Part shown: in pieces, positions 1 through 12,569 of the stretch
Layout of the letters: every line of letters begins with the position of its first letter
Position numbering within the stretch: position 1 is the first letter of the stretch
Source of the DNA: Eucommia ulmoides
Taxonomy: Eukaryota; Streptophyta; Magnoliopsida; Garryales; Eucommiaceae
Direction: 5' to 3'
DNA: 64,000 bases
Assembly (NCBI GenBank): GCA_016647705.1
Contig: JAENRU010000501.1
Coordinates: 1 to 64,000, forward strand
Notes under the pieces: model-generated
What the model was told of the DNA's origin: nothing
The model's database searches: none
The model's input: the letters and a program-made list of their open reading frames with translations, nothing else
Made by a program: the position numbers and the translations under genes

Positions 1-70
1 TACAATGAATACCACTTTTTTTCGCAGAAATAGACTACTGAGCAAAACGCACCCAAAATAACCAGAAAGA

Positions 71-92
71 CCAATTTTGAAATGAAAATTGG
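71..92. repeat. Dyad CCAATTTT / AAAATTGG, 6-bp spacer
   Basis: Eight-base arms at 71-78 and 85-92 surround GAAATG, at the 3' end of S3. Most monomers have a shorter version (AATTTT-GAAATG-AAAATT) followed by CAAATG rather than GG. The D1 partner at 2,179-2,200 is identical. Confidence 0.7.
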
Positions 93-426
93 AATGCATC
101 CATTTTGGACAAAAACTACCATTTTTTGGGGGCGAAACGGTCTTTGGAGCAAAACACCCACTAAAAGCCCAAAAATGCCAAGTTTGACGCCAAAAATCGA
201 CTGCGTTCCTTTCAGAACAAAAATACAGTTTTTTGAAAGAAAATAGCAACAAAAGCCAAAGAACACCAAGCTTGACCCAAAAGTTAAACTTCATCCATTT
301 TCGACAAAGAATACCATTTTTTTGGGCAAAAACGGCCTACTGAGCAAAATGCTCCCAAAATACTCTGAAACACCAATTTTAAAATGAAAATTCAAATACA
401 TCCATTTTGGACGAAAATTACCACTT

Positions 427-443
427 TTTCGGGTGAAACGGTC
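427..443 (+). other. CENP-B-box-like 17-mer TTTCGGGTGAAACGGTC
   Basis: The sequence matches eight of the nine fixed positions in the mammalian CENP-B box core NTTCGNNNNANNCGGGN; only the last G is replaced by T. The same 17-mer is at 2,535-2,551 and 61,761-61,777 and in many other monomers with TTTTTCGGG. The more common monomer form has TTTTGGGG and so loses the TTCG half. Binding by any CENP-B-like protein is not shown; the resemblance may be chance. Confidence 0.4.
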
Positions 444-631
444 TTTGGAGCAAAACACCCACTAAAAGCCCAAAAATTCCAAGTTTGATGCCAAAAATCA
501 GCTTCGTTCGTTTCGCACCAAGAATACCACTTTTTCGGAGAAAATAGCTACAAAAGCCCTAGAAGACCGAGCTTGACCCGAAAATTAAACTTCATCCATT
601 TCGCTTGAAGAGTAACACTTTTTTTGGGCAG

Positions 632-1615
632 AAATGGCCTACTGAGCAAAACGCTCCCAAAATACTCTGAAAGACCAATTTTAAAATGAAAATTCAAATG
701 CATCCATTTTGGATGAAAATTACCACATTTTGGGGTGAAACGGTCTTCGGAGCAAAACACCCACTGAAAACCCAAAAATTCCAAGTTTGATGCCAAAAAT
801 CGGCTGCGTTTGTTTCGGACCAAGAATACCACTATTTCGGATGAAATAGCTACAAAAGACCTAGAAGACCGAGCTTGACCCAAAAAACAAACTTCCTCCA
901 TTTCGCATGAAGAATACAATTTTTTTAGGCCAAAAGGCCTACTGAGCAAAACGCACCCAAAATACCCAGAAAGACCAATTTTGAAATGAAAATTCTAATA
1001 CGTCAATTTTGGAGGAAAACGACCACTTTTTCGGGTGAAACGTTTTTGGAGTAGAACACCCACTAAAAGCCCAAAAATGCCAAGTTTGAAGCCAAGAATC
1101 GGCTGCGTTCGTTTCGGACCAAAAATACAATTTTTTGAAAGAAAATAGCAACAAAAGCCAAAGAACACCAAGCTTGACCCAAAAGTTAAACTTCATGCAT
1201 TTTAGACAAAGAATACCATTTTTTTGGGTAGAAATGGCCTACTGAGCAAAACGCTCCCAAAATACTCTGAAAGACCAATTTTAAAATGAAAATTCAAATG
1301 CATCCATTTTGGATGAAAATTACCACATTTGCGGGTGAAACGGTCTTTAGAGCAAAACACCCACTAAAAACCCAAAAATTCCAAGTTTGATGCCAAAAAT
1401 CAGCTGCGTTCATTTCGGACTAAGAATACCACTATTTCGGAGAAAATAGCTACAAAAGACCTAGAAGACCGAGCTTGACCCAAAAAACAAACTTCCTCCA
1501 TTTCGCATGAAGAATATAATTTTTTTAGGCCAAAAGGCCTACTGAGCAAAACGCGCCCAAAATACCCAGAAAGACCAATTTTGAAATGAAAATTCAAATA
1601 CGTCAAATTCGGAGG
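632..1615 (+). repeat. 600-bp dimer repeat D2 (632-1,015 and 1,232-1,615)
   Basis: Two monomers form a 600-bp unit: the 632-1,015 stretch is repeated at 1,232-1,615 with a handful of substitutions. Diagnostic shared features are TACTCTGAAAGACC, TACCACATTT, AAAACCCAAAAATTCC and the TAGGCCAAAAGGCCTA palindrome. A diverged relative of the same monomer lies at about 2,895-3,120. Confidence 0.75.
926..941. repeat. Perfect 16-bp palindrome TAGGCC-AAAA-GGCCTA (subtype marker)
   Basis: Six-base arms flank AAAA. Identical copies lie at 1,526-1,541 and 7,837-7,852. Decayed versions are at about 3,035 (GGCCAAAAAGCC) and 11,020 (AGTCCAAAAGGCC). It arises where S3 has TTTTTTAGGCCAAAAGGCC instead of the usual TTTGGGCAGAAACGGCC, and appears only in the first 11 kb. 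Confidence 0.7.
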
Positions 1616-2108
1616 AAAACTACCACTTTTTGGGGTGAAACGGTCTTTGGAGCAAAACACCCACTAAAGGCCCAAAAATGCTAAGTTTGAAGCCAAGAAT
1701 CGGCTGCGTTCGTTTCGGACCTAAAATATCACTTTTTCGGTGAAAATAGCTACAAAAGCCCAAGAAGACTGAACTTGACCCGAAAATTAAAACTTCGTCC
1801 ATTTCGCTTAAAGAATAACACTTTTTTTGGGCAGAAACGCCCTACTGGGCAAAACGCAGCCAAAATGCCAAGAAAGACCAATTTTAAAATGAAAATTCAA
1901 ATGCATCCATTTTGGACCAAAATTACCACTTTTTCGGGTGAAACGGTCTTTGGAGCAAAACACCCACTAAAAGCCCAAAAATGCCAAGTTTGATGCCAAA
2001 AATTGGCTCCGTTTGTTTCGGACCAAAAATACCACTTTTTCGGAGGAAATAGCTACAAAAGCCCAAGAAGACCGAACGTAGCCATAAAATTAAACTTCGT
2101 CCATATTT

Positions 2109-2739
2109 TACAATGAATACCACTTTTTTTCGCAGAAATAGACTACTGAGCAAAACGCACCCAAAATAACCAGAAAGACCAATTTTGAAATGAAAATTGG
2201 AATGCATCCATTTTGGACAAAAACTACCATTTTTTGGGGGCGAAACGGTCTTTGGAGCAAAACACCCACTAAAAGCCCAAAAATGCCAAGTTTGACGCCA
2301 AAAATCGACTGCGTTCCTTTCAGAACAAAAATACAGTTTTTTGAAAGAAAATAGCAACAAAAGCCAAAGAACACCAAGCTTGACCCAAAAGTTAAACTTC
2401 ATCCATTTTCGACAAAGAATACCATTTTTTTGGGCAAAAACGGCCTACTGAGCAAAATGCTCCCAAAATACTCTGAAACACCAATTTTAAAATGAAAATT
2501 CAAATACATCCATTTTGGACGAAAATTACCACTTTTTCGGGTGAAACGGTCTTTGGAGCAAAACACCCACTAAAAGCCCAAAAATTCCAAGTTTGATGCC
2601 AAAAATCAGCTTCGTTCGTTTCGCACCAAGAATACCACTTTTTCGGAGAAAATAGCTACAAAAGCCCTAGAAGACCGAGCTTGACCCGAAAATTAAACTT
2701 CATCCATTTCGCTTGAAGAGTAACACTTTTTTTGGGCAG
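2109..2739 (+). repeat. Local duplication D1, copy 2 (partner at 1-631)
   Basis: This is the second copy of the seven-monomer-offset duplication. Both copies share rare features such as the GGAATGCATCC step, TTCAGAACAAAAATACAG, and TTCGTTCGTTTCGCACC, which rules out chance similarity between ordinary monomers. Confidence 0.88.
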
Positions 2740-5700
2740 AAACGCCCTACTGAGCAAAACGCAGCCAAAATACCCAGAAAGACCAATTTTAAAATGAAAA
2801 TTCAAATGCATCCATTTTGGACGAAAATTACCACTTTTTCAGGTGAAACGGTCTTTGGAGCAAAACACCCACTAAAAGCCCAAAAATGCCAAGTTTGATG
2901 CCAAAAATCGGCTGCGTTTGTTTCGGACCAAGAATACCACTATTTCGGATGAAATAGCTACAAAAGACCTAGAAGACCGAGCTTGACCCAAAAAATAAAC
3001 TTCCTCCATTTCGCATGAAGAATATAATTTTTTTAGGCCAAAAAGCCTACTGAGCAAAACGCGCCGAAAATACCCAGAAAGACCAATTTTGAAATGAAAA
3101 TTCAAATACGTCAAATTCGGAGGAAAACTACCACTTTTTCGGGTGAAACGGTCTTTGGAGCAAAACACCCACTAAAAGCCCAAAAATGCCAAGTTTGAAG
3201 CCAAGAATCGGCTGCGTTCGTTTCGGACCAAAAATACCACTTTTTCGGAGGAAATAGCTACAAAAGCCCAAGAAGACTGAACTTGACCCGAAAATTAAAC
3301 TTCGTCCATTTCGCTTGAAGAATAACACTTTTTTTGGGCAGAAACGTCCTACTGAGAAAAAAGCACCCAAAATACCCAGAAAGACCAATTTTAAAATGAA
3401 AATTCAAATGCCTCCATTTTAGATGAAAACTACCACTTTTTGGAGTGAAACGGTCTTTGGAGCAAAACACCAACTAAAAGCCGAAAAATAGAAAGTTTGA
3501 TGCATAAATCGGCTGCGTTCGTTTCGGACCGAAAATACCATTTTTCGGAGGAAAGAGCTACAAAAGCCTAAGAAGACCGAACTTGACCCGAAAAGTAAAC
3601 TTCGTCCATTTTGCTTGAAGAATAATACTTTTTTTGGGCGAAAATGACCTACTGAGCAAAACGCACCCAAAATACCTAGTAAGACCCATTTTGAAATGAA
3701 AAATCAAATGCGTCCATTTTGGCCAAAAACTATTACTTTTTTGGGTGAAACGGACTTTGGAGCAAAACGCCCACTAAAAGCCCAAAAATGCCAAATTTGA
3801 TGCCAAAAATCGGCTGCGTTCGTTTCGGACAAAAACTACCACTTTTTCGGAGGAAATAGCTACAAAAGCCCAAGAAGACCGAACTTGACCCAAAAGTTAA
3901 ACTTCATCCATTTTGGACAAAGAATACCATTTTTTTCGGAAAAAAACGGCCTACTGAGCAAAACGCTCCCAAAAGACCCTGAAAGACCAATTTTAAAATG
4001 AAAATTCAAATGCATCCATTTGGACGAAAATTACCATTTTTTCGGGTGAAACGGTCCTTGGAGCAAAACACCCACTAAAAGCCCAAAAATGCCAAGTTTG
4101 ATGCGAAAAATTGGTTGCGTTCGTTTCAAACCGAAAATACCATTTTTCGGAGGAAAGAGCTACAAAAGCCCCAGAAGACCGAACTTGACCCAAAAATTAA
4201 ACTTCGTCCATTTCGCTTGAACAACACTACTTTTTTTTTTCGGAAATGGCCTACTGAGCAAAACGCACCCAAAATACCCAGTAAGATCCATTTTTAAATG
4301 AAAAATCAAATGCGACCATTTTGGCCATAAACTACCACTTTTTGGGATGAAATGGTCTTCGGAGCAAAACGCCCACTAAAGCCCAAATATGCCAAGTTTG
4401 ACGCCAAAAATCGACTGCGTTCCTTTCGGACCCAAAATACTACTTTTTGAGGGAAAATTCCTACAAAGGCCAAAGAAGACCGAGCTTGACCCAAAAGTTA
4501 AACTTCATCCGTTTTGGACAAAAAATACCACTTTTTTTGTCAGAAACGGCCTACTGAGCAAAACGCACCCAAAATACCCGGAAAGACCAATTTTAAAATG
4601 AAAATTCAAATGTGTCCATTTTGGACGAAGATTACCACTTTTTCGGGTGAAACGGTCTTTGGAGCAAAACACCCACTAAAAGCCCAAAATGCCAAGTTTG
4701 ATGCCAAAAATCGGCTGCGTTCGTTTCGGACCAAGAATATCACTTTTTCGGAGAAAATAGCTACAAAAGCCCTAAAAGACCGAGCTTGACCCGAAATTTT
4801 GACTTTATCCATTTCGCATAAAGAATAACACTTTTTACGAGCAGAAACGGCCTACTGAGCAAAACGCCCCCAAAATACCCACAAAATACCAATTTTGAAA
4901 TGAAAAATCAAATGCGAACATTTTAGACGAAAGCTACCACTTTTTTGGGTGAAACAGTCTTTAGAGCAAAACGCCTACTAAAGCACAAAAATGTCAAGTT
5001 TCACGCCAAAAATCAACTCCGTTCATTTCGGACCAAAAATACCACTTATTGGGAGAAAATAGCTACAAAAGTAAAAGAAGGCCGAGCTCGACCCCAAAAT
5101 TAAACTTCGGCCATTTTGGACGAAGAATACTAATTTTTTGGGCAGAAATGGCCTACTAAACAAAACGCACCCAAAATACCCAGAAAGACCAATTTTGAAA
5201 TGAAAATTCAAATGCGTCCATATTGGACGAAAACTACCACTTTCGGGGTAACACGGTCTTTGGAGCAACACAACCACTAAAAGCCCAAAAATGCCAACTT
5301 TGATACCAAAAATCGGCTGCGTTCGTTTTGGACCAAAAATACTACTTTTTCGAAGGAAATAGCTACAAAAGCCGAAGAAGACCGAACGTAACCATAAAAA
5401 TTAAACTTCGTCCATTTTGGACAATGAACACCACTTTTTTTTCGCAGAAACGGCCTACTGTGTAAAACGCACCAAAAATACCAAGAAAGACCAATTTTGA
5501 AATGAAAATTGAAATGTGTCCATTTTGGACGAACACTACCACTTTTTGTGGTGAAACGGTCTTTTGAGTAAAGCGCCCACTAAAGCCCAAATATGCCAAG
5601 TTTGACGCCAAAAATTGATTGCGTTCGTTTCGGACCCAAAATACCACTTTTTGAGAGAAAATAGCTACAAAAGCCAGAGAAGGCCGAGTTTGACCCAAAA

Positions 5701-6614
5701 ATTAAACTTCGTCCACTTTGGACGAAGAATACTAATTTTTTGGGCATAAACGGCCTACTAAGCAAAACGCACCAAAAATACCCAGAAAGGCCAATTTTGA
5801 AATGAAAAATCAAATACGTTCATTTTGGACGAAAACTATCACTTTTTGGGGTGAAACGGTCTTTGGAGCAAAACACCCACTAAAAGCCCAAAAATGCCAA
5901 GTTTGATGCAAAAAATCGGCTGCGTTCGTTTCGGACCAAAAATACCACTTTTTCGGATAAAATAGCTACAAAAGCCCAAGAAGACCGAACTTGACCCGAA
6001 AATTAAACTTCGTCTATTTCGCTTGAAGAATAAACTTTTTTTGGGCAGAAACAACCTACTGAGCAAAACGCACCAAAAATACATCGAAAGACCAATTTTG
6101 AAAAGAAAATTCAAATGCCTCCATTTTGGATGAAAACTACCACTTTATGGGGTGAAACGGTCTTTGGAGCAAAACACCCACAAAAAGCCCAAAAATGCCA
6201 AGTTTGATGCAAAAAATCGACTGCGTTTATTTCGGACCAAAAATACTACTTTTTCGGAGGAAAGAGCTACAAAAGCCCAAGAAGACCGAACTTGACCCAA
6301 AAATTAAACTTCGTCCACTTCTCTTGAAGAATAACACCTTTTTTGGGCGGAAATTGCCTACTGAGCAAAACGCACCCAAAATACCCAGTAAGACCCATTT
6401 TGAAATGAAAAATCAAATGCGTACATTTTGGCCAAAAACTACCACTTTTGGGGGTGAAACGGTCTTTGGAGCACAACGCCCACTAAAACCCAAAAATATC
6501 AAGTTTGACGCCAAAAATCGAAGCGTTCCTTTCAGACCAAAAATACCATTTTTTGAAAAAAAATAGCAACAAAAGCCAAAGAAGACCAAGCTTGACCCAA
6601 AAGTTAAACTTCAT

Positions 6615-7600
6615 CCATTTTGGACAAAGAATACCACTTTTTTGGGCATAAATGGCCTACTAAGCAAAACGCACCCAAAACACCCAGAAAGACCAATTTT
6701 GAAATGAAAATTCAGATGCGTCCATTTTGGACGAAAACTATCACTCTTTGGGGTGAAACGGTTTAGGGAGAAAAACACCCACTGAAAGCCCAAAAATGCC
6801 AAGTTTGATGCCAAAAATTGGTTGCATTCGTTTCGGACCAAAAATACCACTTTTTCGGAGGAAATAGCTACAAAAACCCAAGAAGACCAAACTTGACCTG
6901 AAAATTAAACTTCGTCGATTTCGCTTGAAAAATAACACTTTTTTTGGGCAGAAACGGCCTACTGAGCAAAACGCACCCAAAATACCCAGAAAGACCAATT
7001 TTAAAATGAAAATTCAATTGCCTCCATTTTGGATGAAAACTACAACTTTTTGGAGTGAAACGGTCTTTGGAGCAAAACACCAAAAATGCCAAGTTTGATG
7101 CTAAAAATCGGCTGCGTTCGTTTCGGACAAAAAATACCATTTTTTCGGAGGAAAGAGCTACAAAAGCCCAAGAAGACCGAACTTGACCCGAAATGTAAAC
7201 TTCATCCATTTTGCTTGAAGAATAATACTTTTTTTGCGCAAAAATGGCCTATTGAGCAAAATGCACCCAAAATACCCAGTAAGACCCATTTTGAAATGAA
7301 AAATCAAATGCATCCATTTTAGCCAAAAACTACCACTTTTTGGGGTGAAACGGTCTTTGGAGCAAAACGCCCACTAATTCCCACAAATGCCAAGTTTGGC
7401 GCAAAAAATTGACTGCGTTCTTTTCGGACCCAAAATACTACTTTTTGAGAGAAAATAGCTACAAAATCCGAAGAAGACTGAGCTTGACCCAAAAGTTAAA
7501 CTTCATCGATTTTGGACAAAGAAAACTATTTTTTTTGGGCAGAAATGGCCTATTGAGCAAAACGCTCCCAAAATACCCTGAAAGACCAATTTTAAAATGA
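6615..7600 (+). repeat. Three-monomer block with a 12-bp-shortened monomer (partner ~9,208-10,190)
   Basis: This block matches the region about 2,593 bp downstream. Both carry a 290-bp monomer in which GGAGCAAAACACC or GGAGCAAAACTCC runs straight into AAAAATGCC, removing about 12 bp (at about 7,078 and 9,670). A third such monomer is at about 10,259. Confidence 0.7.
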
Positions 7601-8852
7601 AAATTCAAATGCATCTATTTTGGAAGAAAATTACCACTTTTTCGGGTGAAACGGTCTTTGGAGCAAAACACCCACTAAAAACCCAAAAATTCCAAGTTTG
7701 ATGCAAAAAATCAGCTGCGTTCGTTTCGGACCAAGAATACCACTTTTTTGGAGGAAATAGCTACAAAAGACCTAGAAGACCGAGCTTGACCCAAAAAATA
7801 AACTTCCTCCGTTTCGCATGAAGAATATAATTTTTTTAGGCCAAAAGGCCTACTGAGCAAAACGCGCCCAAAATACCCAGAAAGACCAATTTTGAAATGA
7901 AAATTCAAATACGTCAATTTTGGAGGAAAACTACCACTTTTTGAGGTGAAACGGTCTTTGGAGCGAAACACCCACTAAAAGCCCAAAAATGCCAAGTTTG
8001 AAACCAAAAATCGACTGCGTTCGTTTCGGACCGAAAATACAACTTTTTCGGAGGAAATAGCTACAAAAGCCCAAGAAGACCGAACATGACCCGAAAATTA
8101 AACTTCATCCATTTCGCTTGAAGAATAACACTTTTTTTGGGCAGAAACGGCCTACTGAGCAAAACGTACCCAAAATATCCAGAAAGACCAATTTCGAAAT
8201 GAAAATTCAAATGCCTCTATTTTGGATGAAAACTACTACTTTTTGGAGTGAAACGGTCTTTGGAGCAAAACACCCACTAAAAGCCCAAAAATGCCAAGTT
8301 TGATGCCCAAAAATTGGCTGCGTTCGTTTCGGACCAAAAATACCATTTTTTCGAAGGAAAGAGCTACAAAAGCCCAAGATGACCGAACTTGACCCGAAAA
8401 TTAAATTTCGTCCATCTCGCTTGACCAATAATACTTTTTTCGGGCGAAAATGGCCTACTGAGCAAAACGTACCCAAAATACCCAATAAGACCTATTTTGA
8501 AATAAAAAATCAAATGCGTCCATTTTGGCCAAAAACTACCACTTTTTAGGGTCAAATGGTCTTTGGAGCAAATCGCCCACTAAAGCCCAAATAAGCCAAG
8601 TTTGACGCCAAAAATCGACTGCGTTCCTTTCGTACCCAAAATACTACTTTTTGAGTGAAAATAGCTAAAAAAGCCAAAGAAGACCGAGCTTGACCCAAAA
8701 GTTAAACTTCATCCGTTTCGGACAAAGAATACCACTTTTTTAGGCAGAAACGACCTATTATGCAAAACGCACCAAAAAAACCCAGAAAGACCAATTTCGA
8801 AATGAAAATTCAAATGCCTCCATTTTGGACGAAAACTACCACTTTTTGGGGT

Positions 8853-9048
8853 GAAACGATTTTTGGAGCAAAACACCCACTAAAAGCCCAAAAATGCCAA
8901 GTTTGATGCCAAAAATCGGCTGCGTTCATTTCGGACCAAAAATACTACTTTTTCGGAGGAAAGAGCTACAAAAGCCCAAGAAGATCGAACTTGACCCGAA
9001 AATTAAACTTCGTCCATTTCTCTTGAAGAATAACACCTTTTTGGGGTG
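8853..9048 (+). other. Truncated 195-bp monomer: S3 fused to S1
   Basis: The anchor spacing drops from ~302 to 195 bp. At 9,031-9,043 the TAACACCTTTTT of S3 runs directly into TGGGGTGAAACGATC of S1, deleting about 107 bp, which is one subunit. The join falls in the T-tract that S1 and S3 share, as expected for exchange between homologous subunits. Confidence 0.85.
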
Positions 9049-9649
9049 AAACGATCTTTGGAGCAAAACGCCCACTAAAGCCCAAAAATGCCAAGTTTGA
9101 CGCCAAAAATTAATTGCGTTCCTTTCGGACCAAAAATACCTTTTTTGAAAGAAAATAGCAACAAAAGCCAAAGAAGAACAAGCTTGACCTAAAAGTTAAA
9201 CTTCATTAATTTTGGACAAAGAATACCACTTTTTTGGGCATAAACGACCTACTCAGCAAAACGCACCCAGCATACCCAGAAAGACCAATTTTGAAATGAA
9301 AATTCCGATGCGTCCATTTTGGACGAAAACTATCACTTTTTGGGGGTAAAACGGTCTATGGAGAAAAACACCCACTAAAAGCCCAAAAATGCCAAGTTTG
9401 ATTCCAAAAATTGGCTGCATTCGTTTCGGACCAAAAATACCACTTTTTCGGAGGAAATAGCTATAAAAACCCAAGAAGACCAAACTTGACCCGAAAATTA
9501 ACCTTCGTCCATTTCGCTTGAAAAATAACACTTTTTTTGGGCAGAAACGGCTTACTGAGCAAAACGCACCCAAAATACCCGGAAAGACCAATTTTAAAAT
9601 GAAAATTCAAATGCCGCCATTTTGGATGAAAACTACCACTTTTTGGAGT

Positions 9650-10735
9650 GACACGGTCTTTGGAGCAAAACTCCAAAAATGCCAAGTTTGATGCCAAAAA
9701 TTGGCTGCGTTCGTTTCGGACAAAAAATACCATTTTTTCGGAGGAAAGAGCTACAAAAGCCCAAGAAGACCGAACTTGACCCGAAAAGTAAACTTCGTCC
9801 ATTTCGCTTGAAGAATAATACTTTTTTTGGGCGAAAATGGCCTACTGAGCAAAACGCACCCAAAATACCCAGTAAGACCCATTTTGAAATGAAAAATCAA
9901 ATGCGTCCATTTTGGCCAAAAACTACCACTTTTTGGGGTGAAACGGTCTTTGGAGTAAAACGCCCACTAAATCCCAAAAATGCCAAGTTTGGCGCCCAAA
10001 ATCGACTGCGTTCCTTTCGGACCCAAAATACTACTTTTGAGAGAAAATAGGTACAAAATCCGAAGAAGACCGAGCTTGACCCAAAAGTTAAACTTCATCC
10101 ATTTTGGACAAAGAATATCATTTTTTTGGGCAGAAACGGCTTACTGAGCAAAACGCCCCCAAAATACCCTGAAAGACCAATTTTAAAATGAAAATTCAAA
10201 TGCCTCCATTTTGGATGAAAACTACCTCTTTTTGGAGTGAAACGGTCTTTGGAGCAAAACTCCAAAAATGCCAAGTTTGATGCCAAAAATCGGCTGCGTT
10301 CGTTTCGGACAAAAAATACCATTTTTTCGGAGAAAAGAGCTACAGAAGCCCAAGAAGACCGAACTTGACCCGAAAAGTATATTTCGTCCATTTCGCTTGA
10401 AGAATAATACTTTTTTTGGGCAAAAATGGCCTACTGAGCAAAACGCACCCAAAATACCCAGTAAAACCCATTTTGAAATGAAAAATCAAATGCATCCATT
10501 TTGGCCAAAAACTACCACTTTTTGGGGGTGAAACGGTCTTTGGAGTAAAACGCCCACTAAATCCCAAAAAACGCCAAGTTTGGCGCCCAAAATCAACTGC
10601 GTTCCTTTCGGACCCAAAATACTACTTTTTGAGAGAAAATAGGTACAAAATCCGAAGAAGACCGAGCTTGACCCAAAAGTTAAACTTCATCCATTTTGGA
10701 CAAAGAATATCATTTTTTTGGGCAGAAATGGCCTA
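9650..10735 (+). repeat. 589-bp dimer repeat (9,650-10,130 and 10,239-10,735)
   Basis: Two consecutive two-monomer units of about 589 bp are closely similar. Each combines a 290-bp short monomer (GGAGCAAAACTCCAAAAATGCC) with a 299-301-bp monomer that has GGAGTAAAACGCCC, TTTGGCGCCC and AAAATAGGTACAAAATCCG. The doubly marked pattern shows direct duplication. Confidence 0.75.
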
Positions 10736-12569
10736 CTGAGCAAAACGCTCCCAAAATACCCTTAAAGACCAATTTTAAAATGAAAATTCAAATGCATCCA
10801 TTTTGGAAGAAAATTACCACTTTTTCGGGTGAAACGGTCTTTGGAGCAAAACACCCACTAAAAATCCAAAAATTCCAAGTTTGATGCCAAAAATCAGCTG
10901 CGTTTGTTTCGGACTAAGAATACCACTTTTTCGGAGGAAATAGTTACAAAAGACCTAGAAGACCGAGCTTGACCCAACAAATAACCTTCCTCTATTTCGC
11001 ATGAAGAATATAATGTTTTTAGTCCAAAAGGCCTACTGAGCAAAAAGCACCCAAAATACCCAGAAAGACCAATTTTGAAATGAAAATTCAAATACGTCAA
11101 TTTTGGAGGGAAACCACCACTTTTTCAGGTGAAACGTTTTTGGAGCAAAACACCCACTAAAAGCCCAAAAATGCCAAGTTTGAAGCCAAAAATCGGCTGC
11201 GTTCGTTTCCGACCAAAAATACCACTTTTTCGGAGAAAATAGCTACAAAAGCCCAAGAAGACCTAACTTGACACGAAAATTAAACTTCGACCATTTCGGT
11301 TGAAGAATAACACCTTTTTTGGGCAGAAACGGTTTACTGAGCAAAACGCACCCAAAAATACCCAGAAAGACCAATTTTGAAAAGAAAATTCAAATACCTC
11401 CATTTTGGATGAAAACTACCACTTTTTGGGGTGAAACGGTCTTTGGAGCAAAACACCCACTAAAAGCCCAAAAATGCCAAGTTTGATGCCAAAAATTGGC
11501 TGCGTTCATTTCGGACCAAAAATACTACTTTTTCGGAGGAAAGAGCTACAAAGCCCAAGAAGACCGAACTTGTCCCGAAAATTAAACTTCGTCCATTTCG
11601 CTTGAAGAATAACACTTTTTTGGGCAGAAACGGCCTACTGAGCAAAACGCACAAAAAATACCCAAAAATACCAATTTTGAAAAGAAAATTCAAATGCCTC
11701 CATTTTGGAAGAAAACTACCACTTTTTGGGGTGAAACGGTCTTTGGAGCAAAACACCCACTAAAAGCCCAAAAAAGCCAAGTTTGATGCCAAAAATCGGC
11801 TGCGTTCATTTCGGACCAAAAATACTACTTTTTCAGAGGAAAGAGCTACAAAAGCCCATGAAGACCGAACTTGACCCGAAAATTAAACTTCGTCCATTTC
11901 TCTTGAAGAATAACACCTTTTTTGGGCGAAAAATGCCTACTGAGCAAAATGCACCCAAAATACCCAGTAAGACCCATTTTGAAATGAAAAAACTAATACG
12001 TCCATTTTGGCCATAAACTACCCCTTTTTGGGGGTGAAAACGGTATTTGGAGCAAAACGCCCACTAAAGCCCAAAAATGCCAAATTTGATGCCAAAAATC
12101 GACTGCGTTCCTTTCTGACCCAAAATACTACATTTTGCGAGAAAATAGCAACAAAACCCAAAGAAGACCGAGCTTGACCCAAAAGTTAAACTTCATCCCT
12201 TTTGGACATAGAATACCATTTTTTGAGGCAGAATCGGCCTACTGAGCAAATCGCTCCCAAAATACCCTGAAAGACCAATTTTAAAATGAAAATTCAAATG
12301 CATCCATTTTGGACGAAAATTACCATTTTTTCGGGTGAAACGTTCTTTGGAGTAAAACACCTACTAAAAGTCCAAAAATGCCAACTTTGATGCCAAAAAT
12401 CGACTGCGTTCGTTTCGGACAAAGAATACCTCTTTTTCAGAGAAAATAGCTACAAAAGCCTTATAAGACCGAGCTTGACCCGAAAATTAAACTTCCTCCA
12501 TTTCGCATGAAGAATATAACTTTTTTTGGGGTAAAAGGCCTACTGAGCGAAACGCCCCCAAAATACCAA

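Larger units (their letters stand above)
1..631 (+). repeat. Local duplication D1, copy 1 (partner at 2,109-2,739)
   Basis: The first 631 bases match 2,109-2,739 with no difference that I could find by eye, an offset of 2,108 bp (seven monomers). The match stops at GGGCAGAAA, where copy 1 reads TGGCC and copy 2 reads CGCCC. Copy 1 starts at the window edge, so the duplicated segment may extend further left. Confidence 0.88.
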
